This document shows, one piece after another, positions 1 through 7,587 of a DNA stretch of 17,980 nt. Origin of the DNA: Thalassiosira profunda. Its lineage: Eukaryota > Bacillariophyta > Thalassiosirophyceae > Thalassiosirales > Thalassiosiraceae. Within the stretch, counting starts at the first letter, position 1; each line of letters starts with the position of its first letter. A program made the position numbers and the translations under genes. Below the pieces are notes generated by a model. The model was given only the letters and a program-made list of their open reading frames with translations. It was not told the origin of the DNA and searched no databases. The stretch spans positions 1 to 17,980 of the forward strand of contig JALLAP010001788.1 of the NCBI GenBank assembly GCA_036939355.1. The letters are read 5' to 3'.

Positions 1-187
1 CATGTAGGACGCCACACGCACGCAGGCATCGATCGGTAGCGGAAGGATGGACATGATTGGTGCTGCTGGGGGCTGGTTGCAAAAAAAATGAGAGGAGGTG
101 ACCAGGCTGGGAAACGACCGCACGAATCCGCCCGCTAACCAAAGCACCCCCGAACAGAGAGGCGCCCCCCAACCCACCCAGGGCATC

Positions 188-1177
188 ATGGACCATCAAA
201 CGCCAACCCATTCGATTTGCGTCGATTTGTCTCCATCAATTGCTAGCGCCGCAGAAGTGCGCCATCCGACCCGAGATGCGACGATAACAATCCAATGTCT
301 CTCAGAGCTCACGCCACTCGACATGATGGATATGTCGTGGGGACGTGCGGATCCTACCGGAAACGCAGTTTGGCTCGGGGCATTTTTATTCATGGAAATG
401 TTACCTCGCGATTTGCGATCCACCGATGACGAAATGAAAGCGGTTTGGGCAGAGATTAGAACAACCATTTTCCCGCCGGGCTGTCGTGCTGTGGAATTGG
501 GAGCGGGGAGCGGAATTGCAGGGCTCTCTCTAATGGCATCGCCCTCCCAACACGATGCAGCATCGAACAGACCATCTCTACTCATTTTGACCGATGCCAA
601 TGAGGAATGCTTGGAGCTTTGCCGTAACAACCGGGATGCAAACGCGCCGAAAGATATAAAGGAATGCATTTACGTCAAGAAGTTGGACTGGGGCAGAGGG
701 AATGCATCTGCAGTAACGGGCATCCAAGAAGATGGGGCGATTTTGCCATCATCGTACGATGTGGTATTTGCGACTGATGTTCTGTACGATCTATCATCGC
801 TGGAGCCACTGGTGACCACAGCCTCGGAGCTACTGGGAGAATGGGGGTACTTTGTTTTGTCTCACGTTCCGCGGGCGTCCACTCCTGCTGACGAAGCAAC
901 AACTTCCTCTGGCGTGGATTCGTGGCAGCATCTGGAATCGATCATATGCAAGGAAGCTGCAAAAGCAAATTTGCACCCAGCCAATTTACCGATTAGTGGA
1001 GATGTCAAAGCAAATTCGTCCGCAGCAATCAATGAGAGCAATAATGGGACACTCCGGCCAGCTCTTCTGCCTCGCCTTTGGAAAGACTCGTCGCCAATAT
1101 CAAAGAAGCATTCGTGGCAGCGTATGATAGATGCCGGAGCTGCCATCCTCGTGTTTCAGAAGAAATCGCACCATTGA
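188..1177 (+). CDS. METTL21-like protein lysine methyltransferase (Methyltransf_16 family)
   Basis: The product is a predicted cytosolic SAM-dependent methyltransferase of about 329 residues, intronless. The seven-beta-strand motif I, VELGAGSGIAG, lies at residues 102-112. It is followed by an acidic strand end (LTDANEECLELC) that would contact SAM ribose, and by ATDVLYD around residues 195-201, which matches the DxxY-type motif of the METTL21 group. A WGRADPTGNAVWLGAFLF stretch upstream matches the conserved W..A..L region that precedes motif I in these enzymes. Known members methylate lysines of HSP70, VCP or elongation factors; the substrate here cannot be read from sequence. The start is the first ATG in frame (188). 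The frame is open further upstream only through a GTG, and a stop lies at 89-91. The last 60 residues are a hydrophilic extension ending in a beta-strand-like AGAAILVFQKK. The gene converges on the acyltransferase fragment, 32 bp away. Confidence 0.8.
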   Translation: MDHQTPTHSICVDLSPSIASAAEVRHPTRDATITIQCLSELTPLDMMDMSWGRADPTGNAVWLGAFLFMEMLPRDLRSTDDEMKAVWAEIRTTIFPPGCRAVELGAGSGIAGLSLMASPSQHDAASNRPSLLILTDANEECLELCRNNRDANAPKDIKECIYVKKLDWGRGNASAVTGIQEDGAILPSSYDVVFATDVLYDLSSLEPLVTTASELLGEWGYFVLSHVPRASTPADEATTSSGVDSWQHLESIICKEAAKANLHPANLPISGDVKANSSAAINESNNGTLRPALLPRLWKDSSPISKKHSWQRMIDAGAAILVFQKKSHH

Positions 1178-1209
1178 CACGTAGACCGCAACCTATCAGC
1201 CTATTCAGT

Positions 1210-1758
1210 CTACACAATTTTCAGCTTTTTATCCGCCCACCCGTATGCTTCTTTGTGCTGCTCAAACAGTTGGATGTAGTTTTCCACCAGCATGCCGTGG
1301 TATTTGTCGATATCTGCTTGCGTTGGTTCGTCAATCTTTGGACAGCGGACGGGCTCGCCCAGGCACGTGCACAGTGCCACCCGCCGAGGCGGGCCGAGGA
1401 ACCAGCCGAATCTGCCAAAGAATGGACACAAGGCGACGTCCAGTTTGACGCTCAACGTCTCCAATATCCCCAACGGATCGACTACGACCCTCCAAAGTGA
1501 CGTGTGCCCAAAACCAAACACGGGAATGATGGGCACGCCCGCCCTCAATGCAATCTTGACAATCCCCTTCCGTTTCTTAATGTGGGCAATTTCATCGTGG
1601 CTTGAGAACATCCCAGCGACTCCATCCAAAATAATGCCCACGTTTTCCTCCTTCTTCGTCAAAGTGTCCATGATTGCCTTGCTTTTTGCCGGGATGTAGC
1701 CGATTCTCTTCATGAAGTGCGAAATGATCGGCAGTTTGAGGACGACGGGCGCACACAC
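1210..1758 (-). CDS. DGAT2-family acyltransferase, C-terminal half only (partial)
   Basis: The roughly 182 residues match the second half of DGAT2/MOGAT acyltransferases, ER enzymes that make triacylglycerol from diacylglycerol and acyl-CoA. Visible signatures are KRKGIVKIALRAGVPIIPVFGFG (the RKGFVKLALxxGxxLVPxxxFG block), GIILDGVAGMF in place of the animal/plant VPGG block, and GEPVRCP.....PTQADIDKYH, the family's final block. It ends at a TAG with KKLKIV. The N-terminal part carrying the catalytic HPHG motif and the membrane hairpin is absent: no HPHG-like peptide occurs on this strand within the next 2 kb. No ATG begins the fragment. The frame stays open back to about 1831, and family-like residues may continue into that stretch, under the 5' end of the monooxygenase gene. 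It may be a 3' exon, a pseudogene remnant or one side of a misjoin. DGAT2 membership is fairly sure; completeness is not. Confidence 0.72.
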   Translation of the reverse strand: MCAPVVLKLPIISHFMKRIGYIPAKSKAIMDTLTKKEENVGIILDGVAGMFSSHDEIAHIKKRKGIVKIALRAGVPIIPVFGFGHTSLWRVVVDPLGILETLSVKLDVALCPFFGRFGWFLGPPRRVALCTCLGEPVRCPKIDEPTQADIDKYHGMLVENYIQLFEQHKEAYGWADKKLKIV

Positions 1759-1761
1759 CCA

Positions 1762-3546
1762 ATGGCAGAGCGCCCCCTGTTCTCGAGCACCAAAGAAGCC
1801 GAGGCAACAAACGATGCAACGCTTGCATCAGATACCCCGCCCCTGCTCGATGCGGTGGTATGCGGGGGTGGCCCGGCGGGGCTGCTCAGCGCCATCATGC
1901 TGGCCCGGACGTTCAGCTACAAGGTGAAGGTGTACGAACGCCTCCCACCGCCACCCTCGCCACAAGACGAATCCGTGTGGAGTGACGTTGCGAAATTTTA
2001 TCTCATCGGACTCGGCGAGCGGGGCCAGGCGGCCCTGACCGAATTCGGGGTGTGGGAGGACGTCGAGGCCTGCTGCACGGCCGTCCCGGGGAGGATGGAT
2101 TGGGCGCCCGACGCGGGTCCGGACGAGGGCGTCGAACGCATCTTTACGGACAGGCCGGTGCAGACTCAGGTATTGCCGCGCGACAAGCTAGTTGGAGCTT
2201 TACATCAGCACATCCTCAAGAATTATCCGGATAGGATTGAGTTGGAGTACGGGAAGGAGGTCATTCCAATTGATTTCGACAACGATGACAACTCGTCCGT
2301 GTTAATCGGGGTGACCGACTGCGATACCACCGCACTTCGGGACACTCCGTCAAATGTGGCACAAGACGTGTCAGAGGAGCTTTGTGATGCTGACAGCTTG
2401 GAATTGTTGACCGCCAAGCTTTTGATCGCCGCTGATGGAACGCAACGAACCATTGCAAACGGAATGGAGAAAGCGGACAAAGAAAAGCGGGCCGCCATGT
2501 CTTTCGTGGAGAGGATCCGATACGGGTCCTCGTTCCACATCAAGCGCTACGTCGACGACAACCAGCGGATATACAAAACGGTGCCAATGAAGGTGCCGAG
2601 CAAGTGGCGGGCCGATCTGAATTACAGCGCGAGGTCCAAAGATGGGCGCATCCTCTTCGATTCGCTGCCGGCCGATGCGCACGGCAATCAGTGCGGGGCA
2701 CTGCTGTTGAAACGCCAGGACGAATTGGCGCAGGAGAACAGCGATCCCAAGAAGCTCCGAGAGGCATTCGACGAGGTGCTTCCGCAGTTCTCTGCCCTGC
2801 TCAGCGACGATGTCATCGAGACGGTGGCCACGAAGCCTCCTAGCTTTCTTCCGAGCTTTCGGTACGCGGCCCCTCGATTGAATCAGGGCGACCGCACTGT
2901 TGTGCTGGGCGATGCAATCCACACCGTGAAGCCGTACTTTGGTTTGGGCGCCAACAGTGCGTTGGAAGATGTGCAGATCCTCAAACGAGCCATCGAAAGC
3001 ACCGATACCATGAAAGAGGCAACAGAACTCTTTTCCAAGCAACGCGCCGACGAGTCCAAGGCGCTGGTCCAAATATCGCGAGAGTTGGATCGGCCGGGCG
3101 TGCTTGGAGTCTTCACCTTCATCCTCCCTCTCGTCGTGGACTCGATATTTAACAATGTGGCGCCCAAAGTCTTCTCTCCAAACACCATTGCGATGCTTCA
3201 GAAGAGTGATAATTCGTTCAGGGGAATCCGGCGCAGGAAGAGACTCGAAAGGTTGGGGCAAGTTGCAGTGATTGGCTCACTCTTCGCCGGTGCCGCAAAA
3301 ACCTTCAGTGTATTGACTCGACTGACGGGGCAGCGCAAGATGCGGGTGATTGTCGGAAGTCTGGCAGCTTTGGCAGTGGCGAAAAAGGCAGCGACCTTCT
3401 TGGTTCCGGGGCTTGCGCCGGCAGACGTTTTGAACAAGGCTTCGCCAAAGGGCAAAAAGGAGGACGACGAGCCTCCACTCCGCACAATTGCGGCCTATGA
3501 CAGCAGCAACGATCATATGGTGCTGGAGGAAGGCGGGGGGATATGA
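1762..3546 (+). CDS. FAD-dependent monooxygenase, kynurenine 3-monooxygenase-like, with C-terminal membrane region
   Basis: A single exon of about 594 residues encodes a class A flavoprotein hydroxylase. The dinucleotide-binding GGGPAG is at residues 35-40 after a beta strand (DAVVC), the DG motif (LLIAADGTQRT) is at about 220-230, and the FAD-ribityl GD motif (VVLGDAIHTVKPYFGLGANSALED) begins near residue 381. The GD region with PYFGLGANSALED resembles kynurenine monooxygenases and related squalene-epoxidase-like enzymes. Two hydrophobic stretches in the last 120 residues (about 500-555) could anchor it to a membrane, as in KMO. Such enzymes hydroxylate an aromatic substrate using NAD(P)H and O2; the substrate here is not determinable. 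The start is the ATG at 1762 because the Rossmann strand begins only 29 residues later; the frame is open upstream only through a GTG at 1717. The gene begins 3 bp from the oppositely oriented acyltransferase frame. Confidence 0.82.
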   Translation: MAERPLFSSTKEAEATNDATLASDTPPLLDAVVCGGGPAGLLSAIMLARTFSYKVKVYERLPPPPSPQDESVWSDVAKFYLIGLGERGQAALTEFGVWEDVEACCTAVPGRMDWAPDAGPDEGVERIFTDRPVQTQVLPRDKLVGALHQHILKNYPDRIELEYGKEVIPIDFDNDDNSSVLIGVTDCDTTALRDTPSNVAQDVSEELCDADSLELLTAKLLIAADGTQRTIANGMEKADKEKRAAMSFVERIRYGSSFHIKRYVDDNQRIYKTVPMKVPSKWRADLNYSARSKDGRILFDSLPADAHGNQCGALLLKRQDELAQENSDPKKLREAFDEVLPQFSALLSDDVIETVATKPPSFLPSFRYAAPRLNQGDRTVVLGDAIHTVKPYFGLGANSALEDVQILKRAIESTDTMKEATELFSKQRADESKALVQISRELDRPGVLGVFTFILPLVVDSIFNNVAPKVFSPNTIAMLQKSDNSFRGIRRRKRLERLGQVAVIGSLFAGAAKTFSVLTRLTGQRKMRVIVGSLAALAVAKKAATFLVPGLAPADVLNKASPKGKKEDDEPPLRTIAAYDSSNDHMVLEEGGGI

Positions 3547-3838
3547 TCTAAACCTAAGACCGAGCCCTGACCGAGCCCCAGCCTGGTTCGTGTTTGTTCG
3601 GTGCGCAATTGTAATAACGAAGCTTGTCGCTATCCAAAGCCAGAAAATCACGGAAGATTCGTCTGCTGCAAGCTTCGTATGACAAGGTGCACGAGGCCAC
3701 ACAATCACACAAAACACAAACAACAAACAAGCAAAAGACGCGCCCCAAAGCATCAGCGAGCGTGCCGTAGCGGCGGCGGCGGCGGCGGCGAACCCAGAGG
3801 TCCACATTCTATCGAGCGGAGCATCGCGAGTGTCCATC
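3547..3838. other. Intergenic / 5' leader of the transporter gene
   Basis: The stretch between the monooxygenase stop and the transporter ATG holds no supported gene. It has a CA-rich segment (about 3697-3735, many CAAA/ACAA words) and then a CGG run, a composition typical of a 5' untranslated leader. An upstream ATG near 3679 opens a frame that overlaps the transporter start, but its product has no recognisable features. Confidence 0.5.
3771..3790. repeat. (CGG)n microsatellite in the transporter 5' leader
   Basis: About 20 bp of uninterrupted CGG triplets lie 49 bp before the transporter ATG. It is likely transcribed as part of the 5' UTR. Length polymorphism is expected in such a run. Confidence 0.8.
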
Positions 3839-5817
3839 ATGGCCGGGGAAGAGGGGAATCGATCGATGGCCGACGACGGCGGCGAGGAGGGTGCCGTCGC
3901 CGCGTTGGAAAAAGAGGAGGCATGCGATGCCACCGCAGAGCAAACCGCCGTCCCGGAGGAAGAGGACATCAAGGGATGGGGCTTCTCCGATCCCCGCCTG
4001 CGCCCCTTCGTCATCATATCCATCACGTATCTGCTCTTTACCGTCACTGATGGCGCCATCCGAATGATCGTCTTGCTTCACGCATACAACAAATCCTTCT
4101 CGGCGCTCGAGGTGGCAGTCATGTTCACGCTGTACGAGCTGGCGGGCGTCTTCACCAACCTCGCCGCCGGCATGATGGGGGCGCGATGGGGCATCCGACT
4201 GACGCTGATCATGGGGCTATGTTTGCAAATCCTGAGCTACGGGCTGTTGTTCGGCTGGCAGGACGACTGGTCGAAGAGCCAGGCCATCGTTTACGTGACG
4301 ATCGCCCAAATGTTTGCCGGCATCGCCAAGGATCTGACGAAGCTGGGCGGCAAAACGGTCACCAAGTTGGTTACGCCGGAGGGGAAGGATACCCGCCTGT
4401 TCAGATTGGTCAGCCTTTTAACGGGGTGGAAGAATTCTCTCAAGGGAGTGGGATACTTTCTGGGGAGCGCACTGTTGGAAGTCAGCTACGAGTTGGCTCT
4501 GGGGTTCATGATTGGATTGATAGTGATTGCCATGCCGTTCGCAGTATTCGGCCTCAGCAAAGATCTGGGGACCGCGAAGAAGAAGAACTCATCCTTAAAG
4601 GAGATCTTCGTGTTCGACAACTACAGTAAGTCTGCGATGCATCCGCTGCACACATTCGATATGCCAACACCTCACACTTTATGCATTTGCTCAGACTTGA
4701 ATGTCCTGAGTTTGGCCAGGCTGTTTCTATTTGCCTCGCGAGACTTTTGGTTTGAGGTTCCAGTGAGTTCAGTGGTCTGGCATATGAACAAACGTGGGCC
4801 TGCAGCTAACCAATATGCAATGCCTCAGCTTCCATTCTACCTCCGAAGTCCCAACTGCAATGAATTGGGTCCGGAATACACTTGCTCTCCAGAGGACNCA
4901 GCTTCCATTCTACCTCCGAAGTCCCAACTGCAATGAATTGGGTCCGGAATACACTTGCTCTCCAGAGGACGATTCCTGCACGCGCGGTGCCGTCTGCGAC
5001 CCATCTGTGGATTTCTGCACGAACGTCAACACGGGTGGAGGGTGTGGAGGGCCCGGCCTCGATCGGGTTGTAGTCGGCGCATTCCTTGGAGGATACATCA
5101 TCCTGTACGGCCAGGTTCAGAGTTGGACGCCGCAACTGGTCATCGGACCGCTGAACCAGACCCCGCCCAACAAACTGACTGAAGTGTTCTGGGGGCTCAT
5201 CAACTGCTACCCCACCTTGATCGCCACCATCGTCGTGTATGCGAGCGAGGTCTTTCGGGAGTACTATTGGGGGTCGATGATTGCTTGGTTGGTGATAATC
5301 ATCGTTTCCTTTGCGGTGATATTTGCCATCAACTCGTCGATACATTCTTTCCTGGTGGTGAAGTATGCAGCAGCGGACAAGGTTGCAGTCAGCGTGGGAT
5401 TATATTACATGTCAAATGCACTTGGGCGGCTGCTCGGTACACTGGGAAGTGGATTCATCTACACCTACGCGGGTGGAGACGCGGCCAACATACCAGGATA
5501 TTATCCTGGCAGCGACGGCCGNTGGATTCATCTACACCTACGCGGGTGGAGACGCGGCCAACATACCAGGATATTATCCTGGCAGCGACGGCCGACTGGG
5601 ATTGGCAGCCTGCTTTTTGGCAGGCACGCTGAGCAGTTTGCTTGCTGCAATTATTACGATATTCATCAACGACCATGATTCGGGCTTGAAGTGCCGGAAC
5701 TGGACGATAGCGGCACCGAAAGAAAAGGAGGACGAGCCGAACGAAGACGTGGACATTGAGCTCACCAACGGTGCCACTGCAAGATCGACGGTCACAAGAT
5801 CTGCAGTCAGTGCATAG
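3839..5817 (+). CDS. arsJ: ArsJ-like MFS transporter (organoarsenical efflux family), three exons, broken by two assembly joins
   Basis: Exons are 3839-4625, 4695-4762 and 4829-5817. Introns are 4626-4694 (69 bp, GTAAGT...CAG) and 4763-4828 (66 bp, GTGAGT...CAG, with CTAAC at 4806-4810). Counting each 72-bp duplication at 4898 and 5522 once gives about 565 residues. Motifs that I recognise from bacterial ArsJ run along the whole length: FTVTDGAIRM (about 66-75), GIAKDLTKLGGK (161-172), LTGWKNSLKGVGYFLG (194-209), SLARLFLFASRDFWF just after intron 1, INSSIHSFLVVKYA, and YYMSNALGRLLGT (453-465). About 10-12 membrane helices are visible. ArsJ exports 1-arseno-3-phosphoglycerate made by GAPDH, giving arsenate resistance; whether this homologue does so is inference. 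A hydrophilic insert absent from bacterial ArsJ carries six cysteines (295, 304, 311, 317, 324, 333), suggesting a disulfide-bonded lumenal or extracellular loop. The start ATG at 3839 has G at +4; an upstream GTG is not used. Confidence 0.8.
4826..4970. repeat. 72-bp direct repeat flanking a single N (assembly join 1)
   Basis: Bases 4826-4897 and 4899-4970 are identical, separated only by N at 4898. The copy begins at the CAG acceptor of transporter intron 2. Read as two copies it shifts the reading frame; read as one copy the frame passes from SPED to DSCTRG. It is best explained as two contigs with a 72-bp overlap joined by one N, not as a biological duplication. Confidence 0.93.
5450..5594. 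repeat. 72-bp direct repeat flanking a single N (assembly join 2)
   Basis: Bases 5450-5521 and 5523-5594 are identical around N at 5522, inside the last helices of the ArsJ-like transporter. Collapsing to one copy restores the frame through GSDG into RLGLAACF. It has the same length and layout as the joins at 4898 and 14773. Confidence 0.93.
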
Positions 5818-5890
5818 TTCTCGTGTGGAGGTCATGATATGTATGAAATTTATGTGCAGCGTCGGCGCACGCATGGCAGAGTTTTGTATG

Positions 5891-5896
5891 AATAAA
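5891..5896 (+). promoter_or_regulatory. Candidate polyadenylation signal AATAAA for the transporter
   Basis: An exact AATAAA lies 74 bp after the transporter stop codon, in the 123-bp gap before the convergent ALG13-like gene. The position is suitable for a 3' end signal. Use of this hexamer in this organism is assumed. Confidence 0.45.
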
Positions 5897-5940
5897 CATC
5901 AGCTTTGTATGAAAGGGATGGCCTTGCAGTTTTGACTAGG

Positions 5941-6888
5941 TCATCTTCTTGGCAGACTGTGTTGGCGGAATCCCATCACCCCATCGACAATTCGCTGGAA
6001 GCTGCTAACATTTGCAACGGAATCTCCTTTTGCGTTGCGACTGTCGCCACCCCTGCTTTGGCCGCCGACAAATGGCACCGGCTGAAATGCGCCTATTTCC
6101 TGCCAAAACTTCCTCGCCCCCATTTCCGTCGTCCAATCCGACGCGCAATCCCTCGTGACGAGAATGTGCTGTCGCCTTTCGAGCTCTTCCGCCAATTCCA
6201 GCTGGTGGTTGTCCATCAATGTCGAGTTGATGACGGCGTTGATCGCCTTTCTTCTGTGCGATTTGCAAGACGAGGATAGGGCCAGGGCCTCCAGCAGCGT
6301 CCCGGCGCCAGCATGGGAGAGGATGATGTCTGCGCGTTCCATTTCATCTGTCAAGGACAGTTTGAGCCGATACCACTGGACCCTCACGGCGACTGAATGA
6401 TCATCTGAAATGCCAGCTGATATCGATTGTTCAATTGGAATGGACAGCACCGCTGATCCAGCGCCGCTGCCACCGTCCTCAACCTCCTGTGCACCAATGA
6501 GAGAAGGCGATATGAACGCCAAAGGGCACTCTCCCCGGCCATACTGAATTACCACCTCCAGCAATGCATCGTCACCGGAAGAGGTAGATGACGACGCCGC
6601 TCCCCGAGATGACGAGGAGGAGGTCGAAGCACACGACGCTGAGCGGCCACCGCATCCCGAAGCCGAGGCAGACGATGGTCCCGATGGCGAGGGCGAAGAC
6701 GAGGGAGATGAGCTTGATGGTGACGACGTCGCCCTCGTCTCGCCGGCGGGGTGGGGAGGGCATGGCGAATGCGGGTTGCAGTGGTCGTGGCAATGTGCGG
6801 CCGCGGCGGAGAGGAAGGGGAGGGAGCAGAGCGCGCGGACGAGGGCGTCGAAGGAGGTGGTGCCGACGGTGGCGAAGACCCGGGTCAT
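5941..6888 (-). CDS. ALG13: ALG13-like UDP-GlcNAc transferase subunit with Ser-rich insert
   Basis: The roughly 315-residue product resembles ALG13, the catalytic subunit that joins membrane-bound ALG14 to add the second GlcNAc to dolichol-PP-GlcNAc at the cytosolic ER face. The N terminus RVFATVGTTSFDALVRAL is the family opening. VVIQYGRGECP (about 112-122), ADIILSHAGAGTLLEAL (about 185-201) and STLMDNHQLELAEEL (about 220-234) are the core blocks. The D/SHAGAG and MDNHQLE motifs are the nucleotide-sugar donor side. Between FLSAAAA and ALLEVVIQYGRG lies an insert of about 72 residues rich in Ser, Pro and Ala that I do not know from other ALG13 proteins. I found no convincing GT-AG intron to remove it, and a second open frame overlaps it. 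The ATG at 6888 has G at -3. The C terminus lacks any deubiquitinase or Tudor extension. No ALG14 is in the window. Confidence 0.85.
   Translation of the reverse strand: MTRVFATVGTTSFDALVRALCSLPFLSAAAAHCHDHCNPHSPCPPHPAGETRATSSPSSSSPSSSPSPSGPSSASASGCGGRSASCASTSSSSSRGAASSSTSSGDDALLEVVIQYGRGECPLAFISPSLIGAQEVEDGGSGAGSAVLSIPIEQSISAGISDDHSVAVRVQWYRLKLSLTDEMERADIILSHAGAGTLLEALALSSSCKSHRRKAINAVINSTLMDNHQLELAEELERRQHILVTRDCASDWTTEMGARKFWQEIGAFQPVPFVGGQSRGGDSRNAKGDSVANVSSFQRIVDGVMGFRQHSLPRR
6572..6763 (-). CDS. Possible overlapping ORF: 63-residue two-helix membrane protein
   Basis: This frame lies within the ALG13-like gene, same strand, different frame, exactly across its Ser-rich insert. It starts at an ATG with G at -3 and ends at TGA. 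The predicted peptide has a charged N terminus (PSPPRRRDEGD), a hydrophobic helix (about residues 18-35), a short GMRWP turn and a second helix (about 41-62) ending in Arg. Nearly all codons end in G or C, like the first ALG13 codons, whereas the ALG13 frame here has many codons ending in A or T. Caution: a Ser/Pro/Ala-rich frame automatically produces C-ending hydrophobic codons in this shifted frame, so the signal could be a by-product. I recognise no family. Confidence 0.3.
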   Translation of the reverse strand: MPSPPRRRDEGDVVTIKLISLVFALAIGTIVCLGFGMRWPLSVVCFDLLLVISGSGVVIYLFR

Positions 6889-7587
6889 TTCCCACTAGCT
6901 CCGTGCTCCTCTCCGCTGCGCTGCGCCCTCGATGGGGGGACGGGTGCTGTTGTTAGGAGGCCAGGGAGGATTGGCCGAACACGCAGGAGGAGGAGAGCAA
7001 CGTTCACTTTATCTTTGACTAGCCTCCGCGTTGCTCCGGCTAGCGCTGCGCGAGTGTACATAGCGTGATGTAGCAGTGTGAAAGAGAGGGTTAGCGTGCT
7101 GTAGCAGTGTGAAAGAGAGAGATGAGCGTGAGAAGCAAACTTTGTGCTCTAATTTATTTGCATACGGCTGAAGTAGGGTGTGGAGGTAGGTATTTAAGTG
7201 GTACTTTTAGAATGCGAAATGAGTAGAAGCTCATGTGGGAATTAGTATGATGTACGTAAAAAAGCTCAACATCGAAACTCTCCTTTAATTATTTAGGATG
7301 CACTGTCCGGAGTGTCCGCGGTGTGCAGAGACTGTCCGCAACCTCTGGCATTTTGCGGCGCCACTCCAAGCAGGAAGCAGGGCTTCACCTCCCAGCGGCT
7401 GCTTTGGGAGGGTCTACGCCGAGGCGCCGGCTCCTCACGTTGGCGGCGTCGTCCGGGGACGTTTTGCAAAGGCGGCGTATGCGGCTCAGCTGACGCCCCT
7501 CTATCTGTGTCGTTGCAATCCATCCCCGCGGGCGGGGTGGACCACGCAACAAATCAAAGGCCGTGCGCCGCCCACCCTCCCCGAACA
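6889..7587. promoter_or_regulatory. Shared divergent promoter region of ALG13-like and TBCD genes
   Basis: This 699-bp stretch, the longest non-coding one in the window, separates two divergently transcribed genes. It contains an imperfect 30-bp tandem repeat (7061-7121), an AT-richer segment (about 7140-7300) with a TATTTAAG word at 7191, and a GC-rich part near the TBCD start. An ATG at 7298 opens a 117-codon frame that overlaps the TBCD start in another frame; it could be an upstream ORF if transcription begins before it. No RNA gene or conserved coding sequence was seen. Confidence 0.5.
7061..7121. repeat. Imperfect 30-bp tandem repeat, two copies, in the ALG13/TBCD promoter
   Basis: Copies at 7061-7090 and 7092-7121 (period 31) differ at two positions. 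Each contains TAGCGTG followed by TGTAGCAGTGTGAAAGAGAG. A further partial echo, GAGCGTGAGAA, begins at about 7123. Duplicated promoter words like this may bind a regulator, or may be simple slippage. Confidence 0.75.

Noticed and set aside
2371..3261. 296-codon minus-strand frame antisense to the monooxygenase
   Set aside because: Its frame is open only because of the codon bias of the sense gene. The translation is Arg/His/Gln-rich without motifs, while the plus strand carries conserved FAD motifs.
3277..4059. 260-codon minus-strand frame spanning the monooxygenase end and transporter start
   Set aside because: It overlaps two well-supported plus-strand genes and their intergenic leader. 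No conserved motif is seen.
4826..4970. Real tandem duplication within the transporter gene
   Set aside because: The copies are perfect, 72 bp, separated by N, and the same layout occurs at two other sites. One copy restores a conserved frame, so an assembly join explains it better.
6544..6575. 32-nt GTGACG...CAG intron linking the two-helix frame to the ALG13 body
   Set aside because: It is too short compared with the other introns (66-79 bp), and the join would leave the ALG13 frame.
7312..7587. N-terminal extension of TBCD upstream of the ATG at 7588
   Set aside because: The frame is open but begins with GTG. It has no ATG and its composition is unlike the rest of the protein.
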